Source: an uncultured Flammeovirgaceae bacterium
GTDB lineage: Bacteria > Bacteroidota > Bacteroidia > Cytophagales > Cyclobacteriaceae
Length of the DNA: 10,444 nt
Direction: 5' to 3'
Assembly: GCA_946480685.1 (NCBI GenBank)
Contig: CAMLLI010000068.1
Span: forward strand, 1 to 10,444
Both the position numbers and the translations under genes were made by a program. Under the pieces are notes generated by a model. The model was given only the letters and a program-made list of their open reading frames with translations, had not been told where the DNA came from and did no database searches. This document shows, in pieces, positions 1 through 6,065 of the stretch. Positions within the stretch are counted from its first letter, which is position 1. Every line of letters begins with the position of its first letter.

Positions 1-1277
1 GATACGCACTTAGCGCTGACGGCAAGAAACTATATTTTACTTGTGCCAAGTCGCCCGTTATAGGCGGCTATGATATATTTTCCTCCGAGCTTACCGGCAG
101 CACGTGGAGCCAACCTGAAAACCTAATGCTTCCTATAAATTCCAAGAGCAACGATGGCACTCCATCCTTTACAGGTGATGGCAACACTATATATTTTATG
201 CGTTGCGATAAGATGGATCAAAATAAAGCGAGCAGTTGCAAAATTTTTGTTTCGAAGAAAAAATCGAATGGTCAGTGGGAAGAGCCTGTAGAATTACCCG
301 GCAATATCAACACTGGTAACTCACAAACACCGCGCATTATGGCCGATGGCGAAACGCTCATCTTCTCTTCAGATAAAATTACTCCGAACAAAGGAGGCAT
401 GGATCTATATATCTCCAAACTCAAAAATGGCACATGGTCAAATCCCGTAGCGCTTGATTTTGTAAACACCGAAAAAGATGACCAGTATGTAAGTGTCGCG
501 GCATTGGGAAGATACCTGCTGAAGGAAGCACCGGGGGCCAGAAAAAATTCAGAGATAACGGAATTCCTTATTCCGGCAGAGATCAAGCCGCGCGGTTTAA
601 TGATGGTAGAGGGTAAAGTAACAGACAATACTGGTGCAGCTGTGCCAGCCTATATATCCATTACAGATTTAACTACCAACAAACGCGTTTATAGCGGAAG
701 ACCAAATGCAAGCGGAGTATACTCGGTGTTTTTGCTGGAAGGCACGCGTTATGAAATGTCGGTAGATCCGGAACAAAGTACTATATCTTTCTTCTCGAAG
801 ACATTCGATCTTACTTCCGATAAAATTCCACAGAAAGAAAAAGTAAACGTAACGCTGAAACAACTTCAGCCGGGCGATGAAGTGCCGCTCAATGTTTCGT
901 TTAAACCTAATTCTGCTATACCAGATGCATCGGCAGAGTCTGAATTAAAAAGACTGGTGCGTATAGCGAAAGCAAACCCGTCATTAAAATTTGAAATTCA
1001 GGTTTTGTTGAGTGGTTATGAAGAAGACACCGTGAAGTCATCAGCTGATCTCACCGAGCTGATTGTCGACTCAGTACATACCCGGGTCAATAACATCGAT
1101 ACGGTTATGGTGCGGAACACCTATCACAATGACAGAACACGCGCGCAGGCGCAGGCATTGATCGATTACTTCGTTTCTCAGGGTGCAGACGCTAAGAACT
1201 TCCGCTACTTTGTAAATGCAATCCCGGCTGTTACTCCGGAAAACAGAAAGCTTACCGTGAAAGCAGTAGCTCGATAA
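1..1277 (+). CDS. PD40 / CarboxypepD_reg / OmpA-like envelope protein (5' truncated by window)
   Basis: Reading frame is open from base 3, so the start lies outside the window; 424 residues are visible, ending at TAA 1275-1277. From 3 to about 575 there are several PD40 (WD40-like) blades with the usual pattern, for example SADGKKLYFTC, GGYDIFSSEL, GGMDLYISKL and a trailing W..P..L. From about 606 to 860 follows a CarboxypepD_reg-like beta-sandwich beginning VEGKVTDNTGAAVPAYISI. From about 876 to the end is an OmpA C-terminal-like domain (LNVSFKPNSAIPDASAESEL, then DRTRAQAQALIDYFVSQGA). This order matches the known architecture of PorE of the type IX secretion system and of its many Bacteroidota paralogues, which also carry N-terminal TPRs that would be off the window. 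The expected role is an outer-membrane-associated, peptidoglycan-linked periplasmic protein. The OmpA domain is divergent: the usual TD..G...N..LS loop is replaced by a longer insert, although an Arg in the RA motif remains. Whether it is true PorE or a paralogue cannot be decided here. Confidence 0.9.
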   Translation, partial: YALSADGKKLYFTCAKSPVIGGYDIFSSELTGSTWSQPENLMLPINSKSNDGTPSFTGDGNTIYFMRCDKMDQNKASSCKIFVSKKKSNGQWEEPVELPGNINTGNSQTPRIMADGETLIFSSDKITPNKGGMDLYISKLKNGTWSNPVALDFVNTEKDDQYVSVAALGRYLLKEAPGARKNSEITEFLIPAEIKPRGLMMVEGKVTDNTGAAVPAYISITDLTTNKRVYSGRPNASGVYSVFLLEGTRYEMSVDPEQSTISFFSKTFDLTSDKIPQKEKVNVTLKQLQPGDEVPLNVSFKPNSAIPDASAESELKRLVRIAKANPSLKFEIQVLLSGYEEDTVKSSADLTELIVDSVHTRVNNIDTVMVRNTYHNDRTRAQAQALIDYFVSQGADAKNFRYFVNAIPAVTPENRKLTVKAVAR

Positions 1278-1283
1278 AGGAAC

Positions 1284-1562
1284 ATGCTGCCACGTCAAAA
1301 AATAAAAAGAGCGGTTATCAGTACATCGATAGCCGCTCTTTTTTTAATTCTTACTGCGTTTATTGCCTTTGGTGCTTTCGGTTTTGCAACTAACACCTTT
1401 TTACATTCCTTGTGCTCGGTCTTTCATGTGATTCCGCTTGCCATCTCCTATGATGGAGCCTCTGATGTATATATAGCCCTATACTATATCTTTCTGTGGC
1501 TTCTCGCCTCGTTCGCGGTTTACTTCGTACTCGGTGCGAGGAGAAAAGATTCAGGCGGTTAA
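1284..1562 (+). CDS. Small two-helix membrane protein of unknown function
   Basis: A 92-residue frame starts 6 bases after the stop of the preceding gene, with a purine-rich AAAGGAAC just before ATG. I do not recognise a family. There are two hydrophobic segments, about residues 11-35 (AVISTSIAALFLILTAFIAF) and 63-83 (VYIALYYIFLWLLASFAVYF). Basic residues lie at the extreme N-terminus (RQKIKR) and right after the second segment (ARRK), so both ends should face the cytoplasm with a loop of about 27 residues outside, as the positive-inside rule predicts. That regularity is the main reason to believe the gene is real. Its only Met is the first residue, so no later ATG start exists. Oddly, codons 7-21 coincide with a strong intrinsic-terminator hairpin. 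The alternative is that the frame is fortuitous and 1278-1570 is a convergent 3' region. Confidence 0.55.
   Translation: MLPRQKIKRAVISTSIAALFLILTAFIAFGAFGFATNTFLHSLCSVFHVIPLAISYDGASDVYIALYYIFLWLLASFAVYFVLGARRKDSGG
1304..1345. terminator. Strong bidirectional intrinsic terminator, inside the 1284-1562 frame
   Basis: The left arm 1304-1319 (AAAAAGAGCGGTTATC) pairs with 1328-1343 (GATAGCCGCTCTTTTT) over 16 base pairs with one G-U wobble, around the 8-base loop 1320-1327. Seven T follow at 1339-1345, and a run of five A precedes the GC part, so the mirror-image hairpin also has a T tract on the minus strand. It lies 26 bases after the stop of the PD40/OmpA-like gene and downstream of the minus-strand DUF2911 gene, so it could end both transcripts. 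Confidence 0.85.
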
Positions 1563-1570
1563 AAAAATTC

Positions 1571-2125
1571 TCAGTAAGAAAATGGAACGGCTACCAGTGT
1601 TTTATCCCACATCAAAACCATTTCAGCATCACCTCCTACTTTTTCAAACGCAATGGTAAATTGTTCAAAGACTCTGTCCTGCTTCACAGCGTGAACATCG
1701 ATCTTCAGCACGTCACGGGCAGGATCACGGTTGGCTTCGCCTCCGGAGTTAACACCCCACTGACCAAACTCTGAATTTAAAATTATAGTCCACGTTTCTT
1801 CACCCGGAATTGTCCACAGTGAATACTTTCCGCTCTTCAATGTTTTTCCTTCAAAGCGAAGATCTTTAGAGGTTTCAAAAGTTGTGGCTTCGTTGGCTCC
1901 GGTGCGCCACACAACTCCATACGGTACAAGAGCACCAAATATCTCGCGTTCTTTTTTAAACGGACGGTTGTAAAAAACTTTAACGGTCAGGTCCTTGTCA
2001 TTAAAAACAACCTCCTCTTCCGGACTGAAAGATTTGGTTTGTTTCTTCATATAATACATTGTAACCCGGCCCAGCAGGATAAGAACGACAATTGCTATTC
2101 CGGTAAAAATCAAAAATTTTTTCAT
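1571..2125 (-). CDS. DUF2911 family protein, membrane-anchored
   Basis: 184 residues from ATG 2123-2125 to TGA 1571-1573. The frame extends upstream to a TTG at 2152, but the ATG directly gives a typical signal anchor (MKKF, then a hydrophobic stretch of about residues 4-24, then YYMKKQTK), so I use it. The body is clearly DUF2911: LVPYGVVWRTGANEATTFE at about residues 66-84 and KSGKYSLWTIPGEETWTI at about 97-114, followed by LNSEFGQWG and a C-terminal beta-strand region ending in MVLMWDKTLVAVPF. DUF2911 is common in Bacteroidota and has no established biochemical function. With no lipobox and no obvious cleavage motif, it is probably tethered to the inner membrane with the domain in the periplasm. 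It converges on the small membrane gene ending at 1562 (8-base gap), and the 1304-1345 hairpin could terminate its transcript. Confidence 0.92.
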   Translation of the reverse strand: MKKFLIFTGIAIVVLILLGRVTMYYMKKQTKSFSPEEEVVFNDKDLTVKVFYNRPFKKEREIFGALVPYGVVWRTGANEATTFETSKDLRFEGKTLKSGKYSLWTIPGEETWTIILNSEFGQWGVNSGGEANRDPARDVLKIDVHAVKQDRVFEQFTIAFEKVGGDAEMVLMWDKTLVAVPFSY

Positions 2126-2208
2126 ACTTAAGTTAAGTGGCCTCGCCGACAAGATCGTTATTCAAAACAATTTTTCAATCTTCTGATACAAAATACTGCC
2201 GGAGAACC

Positions 2209-2230
2209 TATTTTTACGGGCCTAAAAATA
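2209..2230. promoter_or_regulatory. AT-rich inverted repeat, possible promoter/operator of the 40-residue gene
   Basis: TATTTTTA (2209-2216) and TAAAAATA (2223-2230) are perfect inverted copies flanking CGGGCC, and the ATG of the small gene follows 7 bases later. The left arm matches the Bacteroidota -7 consensus TAnnTTTG at 7 of 8 positions. No convincing TTTG -33 element is seen at the expected distance, so the promoter reading is weak. The dyad itself is certain. Confidence 0.35.
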
Positions 2231-2237
2231 TAAAGTT

Positions 2238-2360
2238 ATGGACGTAGCATCTTGGTGGCCTTTTTTCGTGGTAATCGCATTATTTATTTTAGCGATCGTT
2301 TCTCCCTGGATCTTCCCGAACAAACAGGTGAGCAAAAACAAGCACGACAACAAATTCTAA
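2238..2360 (+). CDS. 40-residue single-helix membrane protein, unknown function
   Basis: ATG 2238-2240 to TAA 2358-2360. The protein starts MDVASWWPFF, continues with a strongly hydrophobic run to about residue 26 (VVIALFILAIVSPWIF), and ends with a polar, basic, Asn/Lys-rich tail (NKQVSKNKHDNKF). This is the pattern of a one-helix inner-membrane peptide with a cytoplasmic basic C-terminus. I know no family for it. Three things support a real gene: the protein-like composition with an aromatic WWPFF cap and basic tail; an AT-rich dyad and promoter-like box just upstream (2209-2230); and a terminator-like hairpin starting right after its stop (2361-2387). It lies 33 bases ahead of the LOG-family gene on the same strand and divergent from the DUF2911 gene. 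It could be a small subunit of a membrane complex, but nothing in view identifies a partner. Confidence 0.65.
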   Translation: MDVASWWPFFVVIALFILAIVSPWIFPNKQVSKNKHDNKF

Positions 2361-2387
2361 GAAGAGTCGCTTTCGCGGCTTTCTTTT
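2359..2387 (+). terminator. Terminator-like hairpin between the 40-residue gene and the LOG gene
   Basis: GAGTCGC and GCGGCTTT pair around the tetraloop TTTC (2371-2374). The core stem is 8 pairs including two G-U, with a mismatch and a few weaker pairs outside it, and the right arm runs into TTTCTTTT. It begins at the stop codon of the small gene and ends 6 bases before the ATG at 2394. It could be a weak terminator, or it could affect initiation of the LOG gene. Confidence 0.5.
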
Positions 2388-2393
2388 CAACCC

Positions 2394-2936
2394 ATGAACA
2401 TTTGTGTTTTCTGCGGCTCTTCATTGGGCCATAGTCCGGTCTATGAAGCTGCTGCTAAAGAGTTAGGAGCATTAATGGCAGCACAAGGTCACACCCTGGT
2501 ATATGGTGGCGGCAATGTTGGGCTCATGGGTGTTATTGCTGATTCTGTTTTGCAAAACGGTGGTGAAGTAATTGGTGTGATACCAGACTTTTTACTTCAG
2601 CGCGAAGTCGGGCATCGCGGAGTATCCAAACTTGAAGTGGTGGGCTCGATGCACGAACGCAAAAAAAGAATGGCTGATCTCTCTGATGCTTTTATAGCAA
2701 TGCCGGGTGGCTGGGGTACACTGGATGAACTCGCAGAGATACTTACGTGGCGACAACTCGAACTCATTACGCAACCTATCGCATTGCTGAACACTGCCGA
2801 TTTTTTTAATGCACTGGTAGATCAGATGCATAAAATGGTGGATGCTGGTTTCCTTCGGGCGTCCAACCTCGACTTTCTTTTGATCGAACACGCTCCCGAA
2901 AAACTTCTCTCATCGATCCAGAGAGAAAATCAATAA
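2394..2936 (+). CDS. LOG-family protein (TIGR00730), putative nucleoside-5'-monophosphate phosphoribohydrolase
   Basis: 180 residues, the normal length for the LOG family. Rossmann-like start MNICVFCGSSLG, then HTLVYGGGNVGLMGVIAD (residues 33-50) and the diagnostic motifs SMHERKKRM (85-93) and PGGWGTLDELAE (104-115), which together make the nucleotide-binding and catalytic site. In characterised members the enzyme hydrolyses cytokinin riboside 5'-monophosphate, or AMP-like nucleotides, to free base and ribose 5-phosphate in the cytoplasm; in most bacteria the natural substrate is uncertain. All hallmark residues are intact, so the protein should be active. The start lacks a Shine-Dalgarno sequence and sits 6 bases after a hairpin (2359-2387), so expression may depend on that element or on a promoter inside the preceding small gene. 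The gene ends 57 bases before the aspartyl protease gene on the same strand. The older name 'lysine decarboxylase family' should be avoided. Confidence 0.95.
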   Translation: MNICVFCGSSLGHSPVYEAAAKELGALMAAQGHTLVYGGGNVGLMGVIADSVLQNGGEVIGVIPDFLLQREVGHRGVSKLEVVGSMHERKKRMADLSDAFIAMPGGWGTLDELAEILTWRQLELITQPIALLNTADFFNALVDQMHKMVDAGFLRASNLDFLLIEHAPEKLLSSIQRENQ

Positions 2937-2993
2937 ACATTCGCACATTTTGACTTATCTTGACGTATAACCGAGTACGGTTCACACGTTTGT

Positions 2994-4226
2994 ATGGTGC
3001 GTATAATTCAGGTCTTCGTCCTTGTCATTGCTTGTGTTGGTAATCTCTCCGCCCAAACATTGGGCTTCTCTCTTCCACCGGGTCAGAAGAAGGTTCAGAT
3101 GCCCATCGAGATCTATAATAACCTGGTGGTGATACCGGTGGTGTTAAACAAAACGCTTCCACTGAAATTTATACTTGACACCGGTGTTCGCACAGCTATA
3201 CTGACGCAAAAAACATTTACCGACATTCTTAATTTACCGTACTCACGGAAATATACTATATCCGGGCCTGGCGGAGAAAAGCTTGTTGATGCATACGTAA
3301 CGAACAATGTCACGCTCGATCTTCCTGGTATACAAGGTCGCGGTCACGCGATGCTGGTGCTTGAACAAGATTACCTCGAGCTTAGAAATTATCTCGGCAC
3401 TGACGTGCATGGTATATTAGGCTACGAATTGTTCAGTCGCTTCATTGTTCAGATCGATTACGAGAAAAAAATTCTCACCTGTACTACGCCCGACCGATTC
3501 AGAAAATCACGCAAGTTCCAAACTATACCGATGAAGATAGAGGACACCAAGCCCTATATCATCACACCAATTTCTTTTCAGGATGGCACCAACATCAACG
3601 CAAAGTTACTCATGGATTCAGGTGCGAGTCACGGCCTGATGCTTGACCCTGCAACGGATCAACGCATTACCGTACCGGCACATGTTGTAAGCAGTGTTAT
3701 CGGCCGCGGACTAGGCGGTGAGATTGTGGGCAAGGTGGGCCGGATCAGATCAATAGAATTTGGAACCTATAAATTGAATAACGCCATCGCTAATTTTCCG
3801 GACCCCAACAGTTACTCCGATAGTATAAAGATTGGTAATGTATTTCGTAACGGAGCAGTAGGCGGTGAGATCATGAGTCGCTTTACAATCGTCTTCAATT
3901 TTCCACAGGAAGAAATATATATTAAAAAGAATGCGGCCTTTAAAAAGGGATTTCATTACAACCTGAGTGGCCTCATTGTGAAAGCAAAAGGCTCACAGCT
4001 AAATGTATTTGAAGTAACAGAAGTGCGCAAACTTTCGGTTGCCGACAGAGCTGGTGTTATGGCGGGCGATATTATTACCAGTATAAACGGTATCACAACA
4101 CAAATACTCACGCTGAATCACCTGAACAGCTTTTTCAACAGCAAGCCTAACAAAAAAATACGACTGGAGATCGAGCGAAAAGGTCAGCGTATGCGAAAAG
4201 AATTTTTACTGGAAGACCAGATCTGA
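2994..4226 (+). CDS. Secreted retropepsin-like aspartyl protease with C-terminal PDZ domain
   Basis: 410 residues. An N-terminal signal peptide (MVRIIQVFVLVIACVGNLSAQ, cleavage probably near residue 20) supports the ATG chosen. Two pepsin/retropepsin-type lobes follow, each with a catalytic Asp motif: FILDTGVRTAIL (Asp62) and LLMDSGASHGLML (Asp208). Each lobe is closed by a matching hydrophobic-Gly element, GILGYELFSRF (about 140-150) and GGEIMSRFTIVFNFP (about 290-304). A PDZ domain occupies about residues 325-400 (VTEVRKLSVADRAGVMAGDI, then ITSINGI). Viral retropepsins make their site by dimerising, whereas here both aspartates lie in one chain, as in other bacterial 'aspartyl protease family' proteins. 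The protein is probably periplasmic or at the cell surface, and the PDZ may recognise C-termini of substrates. Both catalytic motifs are intact, so activity is expected. It converges with the receiver-like gene, leaving only 3 bases between the stops. Confidence 0.93.
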   Translation: MVRIIQVFVLVIACVGNLSAQTLGFSLPPGQKKVQMPIEIYNNLVVIPVVLNKTLPLKFILDTGVRTAILTQKTFTDILNLPYSRKYTISGPGGEKLVDAYVTNNVTLDLPGIQGRGHAMLVLEQDYLELRNYLGTDVHGILGYELFSRFIVQIDYEKKILTCTTPDRFRKSRKFQTIPMKIEDTKPYIITPISFQDGTNINAKLLMDSGASHGLMLDPATDQRITVPAHVVSSVIGRGLGGEIVGKVGRIRSIEFGTYKLNNAIANFPDPNSYSDSIKIGNVFRNGAVGGEIMSRFTIVFNFPQEEIYIKKNAAFKKGFHYNLSGLIVKAKGSQLNVFEVTEVRKLSVADRAGVMAGDIITSINGITTQILTLNHLNSFFNSKPNKKIRLEIERKGQRMRKEFLLEDQI

Positions 4227-4229
4227 GAA

Positions 4230-4700
4230 TTATCCGTGCGACAACTTCAGCATAAAATCCTTTCTTTTCTGATACATCTGGTATAGATAAAGCTGCGTTC
4301 TTTTAAAGCGGAGCGAGTTTTTCAACGTATTGTAAATCGCATCCGCAGAAAGATTTTGCTTTAGCAGATAATCGAGAATGCTGTTGGCCATGAGTGATTC
4401 ATGGTAATTTGAATTCTTCAGCACTGTTATCGGTATATCTTTCGTCTTTGCGTTGCTGGAAAGTGTGTTGATGGTTTCCTTTAATTCGGACTTGCCGAGG
4501 TTATCATCGATCAGAATAAAATTTGGATTGAAACGGATCAGCCGTTCCATGATGCTTTTTACATCGAACGCAATCTCCGTAACAATTTTAAAACCGCGTA
4601 CGACCTGCAGCTTTTTAAGCACGGCACTTAACTCGATCGGGTTGTTGCCAACGAGTAGTACGTGCATGGGTTCTGATGTAGAGGTGTCTTTTGTATTCAT
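4230..4700 (-). CDS. Stand-alone response-regulator receiver-like protein with degenerate acidic site
   Basis: 156 residues from ATG 4698-4700 to TAA 4230-4232. The CheY-like fold is recognisable: beta-1 HVLLVGNNPIELSAVLKKL (13-31), beta-3 NFILIDDNLGKSEL (60-73) with Asp65 in the phosphoacceptor position, beta-4 DIPITVLKNSN (88-98) and beta-5 SILDYLLKQNLSADAIYNTL (107-126) with the conserved Lys114. The two acidic residues after beta-1 that hold Mg2+ in ordinary receivers (LVDDxP) are Gly18-Asn19 here, and the Thr/Ser switch after beta-4 is Lys95. Mg2+-dependent phosphorylation is therefore doubtful even though an Asp remains at 65. There is no output domain; the C-terminal 25 residues are basic and aromatic (RFKRTQLYLYQMYQKRKDF) and may be an extra helix for partner binding. 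No histidine kinase is nearby. It is convergent with the protease gene and divergent from the FAD oxidoreductase gene. Confidence 0.8.
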   Translation of the reverse strand: MNTKDTSTSEPMHVLLVGNNPIELSAVLKKLQVVRGFKIVTEIAFDVKSIMERLIRFNPNFILIDDNLGKSELKETINTLSSNAKTKDIPITVLKNSNYHESLMANSILDYLLKQNLSADAIYNTLKNSLRFKRTQLYLYQMYQKRKDFMLKLSHG

Positions 4701-4707
4701 AATGCCA

Positions 4708-4725
4708 ACTGTGTTTGTAAACAGT
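4708..4725. promoter_or_regulatory. Imperfect dyad in the divergent intergenic region
   Basis: TGTTT (4712-4716) and AAACA (4719-4723) are inverted around GT, within a wider ACTGT...ACAGT (4708-4712 and 4721-4725). It lies just upstream of the receiver-like gene (start 4700) in the 134-base region shared with the divergent FAD oxidoreductase gene, so it could be an operator. The arms are short and it may be chance. I see no clear promoter in the region; TATTTTTTG near 4768 is one base longer than the Bacteroidota -7 pattern. Confidence 0.2.
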
Positions 4726-4834
4726 ATATTAACGCAAAAGGTTACTCAACAAGATTTATTCCGGTGCTATTTTTTGTGAGTATACGTATTAATTTTCATC
4801 CGGAATTCTCAAATACGGAAACGCTGATCTGGAA

Positions 4835-5953
4835 TTGAAAAAAATAGTAATTATCGGTGGCGGACTCGCCGGTCTTGTATCGGCCATTATCCTTTCGCGA
4901 AAAGGACTTCATGTACTTGTTATTGAAAAAAAAGTATATCCTTTTCACCGTGTTTGCGGAGAATATATTTCGAACGAGACAGTTCCCTTCCTGAAATCAC
5001 TTGATCTTTTCCCGGACGAATTTTCGCCACCGCACATCCGCAACTTTTTACTTTCTGCTACCAGCGGTAAATATGAAAAGCTTCCGCTTGATCTCGGAGG
5101 TTTCGGCCTGAGCCGCTATATATTCGATGAATTTTTGTACCTGAAGGCACAGGCATGCGGTGCTGAATTCTGGCTTAACACCGAAGCAGAAAATATAGTC
5201 TTCCACGAACGAGAGAATAAATTTGAGATTACAACTTCGCGCGGAAATATAGTGGCGGATGTTGTGATCGGTTCATTCGGCAAGCGCTCCAAACTCGATG
5301 TACATCTGAATCGCTCGTTTATACAAAAGCGGTCGCCTTATGTTGGTATAAAGTATCATATTAAAACAGATCATCCGGAAGATCTTATAGCACTCCATAA
5401 TTTCCCCGGTGGTTACTGCGGCATGAGCAATGTGGAGGATGGTAAAACCAATCTCTGTTATTTGACACATCGCGATAACGTGAAGAAGTATAAAAACATT
5501 CGCGACATGGAAGAAGCGGTACTTTTTACAAACCCGCTGTTGAGATCAATCTTTACCCATGCCGATTTTCTTTTTGATAAACCTGAAGTGATCAACGAGA
5601 TTTCTTTCGAGACAAAATCTCCAGTTGAAAAACATATACTCATGGCCGGCGATGCTGCCGGTATGATTACGCCTTTGTGTGGCAACGGTATGGCTATGGC
5701 TATACATGCTTCCAAACTTGTGAGTGAACTTGTAGTGCGATATTGTACAGACGAACATTTCACAAGAGAACAACTTGAGAAGAGCTATACCTATCAATGG
5801 AAGAAAAATTTTGCAACACGACTCTGGGCGGGCCGGCAGATTCAGAATTTATTCGGCAATGCGTGGGCTTCCAACGTTGCTATAAACCTCGCTATTCATG
5901 TAAAGCCTGTTGCCCGAATTATTATGCGCAACACCCACGGAAAGGTGTTCTGA
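4835..5953 (+). CDS. FAD-dependent oxidoreductase, geranylgeranyl reductase-like
   Basis: 372 residues. The start is a TTG at 4835-4837: the frame is closed upstream by TAA 4790-4792, no ATG lies between, and TTG places MKKIVIIGGGLAGL at the N-terminus exactly where this superfamily begins. Residues 5-14 are the dinucleotide-binding GxGxxG motif, Glu31 ends beta-2, RVCGEYIS (39-46) matches the Cys-Gly segment of the geranylgeranyl reductase/halogenase group, and AGDAAGMITPLCGNGMAMAI (271-290) is the second FAD motif. Length and motif order fit a complete class A flavoprotein. Relatives reduce isoprenoid chains of quinones or lipids, or act as monooxygenases in polyketide and pigment pathways, so the substrate is open. 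A UbiA-type prenyltransferase lies 1.2 kb downstream on the other strand, which makes an isoprenoid or quinone substrate attractive but unproven. The gene stands alone, followed by 112 non-coding bases. Confidence 0.88.
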   Translation: MKKIVIIGGGLAGLVSAIILSRKGLHVLVIEKKVYPFHRVCGEYISNETVPFLKSLDLFPDEFSPPHIRNFLLSATSGKYEKLPLDLGGFGLSRYIFDEFLYLKAQACGAEFWLNTEAENIVFHERENKFEITTSRGNIVADVVIGSFGKRSKLDVHLNRSFIQKRSPYVGIKYHIKTDHPEDLIALHNFPGGYCGMSNVEDGKTNLCYLTHRDNVKKYKNIRDMEEAVLFTNPLLRSIFTHADFLFDKPEVINEISFETKSPVEKHILMAGDAAGMITPLCGNGMAMAIHASKLVSELVVRYCTDEHFTREQLEKSYTYQWKKNFATRLWAGRQIQNLFGNAWASNVAINLAIHVKPVARIIMRNTHGKVF

Positions 5954-5974
5954 CTTTCATAAAACAAATTTACC

Positions 5975-6012
5975 GTTAGTTGAGTGATACCAAATGTTGG
6001 TTGAGTTATAGG
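5975..6012 (+). promoter_or_regulatory. Two tandem 17-base direct repeats upstream of the isomerase gene
   Basis: GTTAGTTGAGTGATACC (5975-5991) and GTTGGTTGAGTTATAGG (5996-6012) agree at 13 of 17 positions and start exactly 21 bases apart, about two helical turns, so a regulator could bind both on one face. TAACTTTC (6013-6020), which matches the -7 consensus TAnnTTTG at 7 of 8 positions, follows at once, and a small palindrome AAGAATcaATTCTT lies at 6021-6034. The ATG is at 6066. This suggests an activator-type site next to a promoter, but it is inference from pattern only. Confidence 0.35.
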
Positions 6013-6065
6013 TAACTTTCAAGAATCAATTCTTATCTTCCCTTATAATCAACCATCATACAACC

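Noticed and set aside
1496..1774. 92-codon plus-strand frame across the 1562/1571 junction
   Set aside because: It overlaps the end of the small membrane gene and lies antisense to the well-supported DUF2911 gene; the product has no family features.
2126..2152. Upstream extension of the DUF2911 gene to a TTG at 2152
   Set aside because: It adds nine residues ahead of a normal Met-Lys-Lys signal anchor; ATG 2125 gives the expected N-terminus.
2252..2434. 60-codon plus-strand frame between the DUF2911 and LOG genes
   Set aside because: Out-of-frame shadow of the 40-residue gene and of the LOG start; composition is not protein-like.
2937..2993. Possible promoter of the protease gene (TTGAC at 2949 and 2961, TACGGTTC near 2976)
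   Set aside because: Boxes match the Bacteroidota consensus poorly and the spacing is off; co-transcription with the LOG gene is as likely.
4453..4779. 108-codon plus-strand frame
   Set aside because: Antisense to the receiver-like gene, whose frame shows a recognisable fold.
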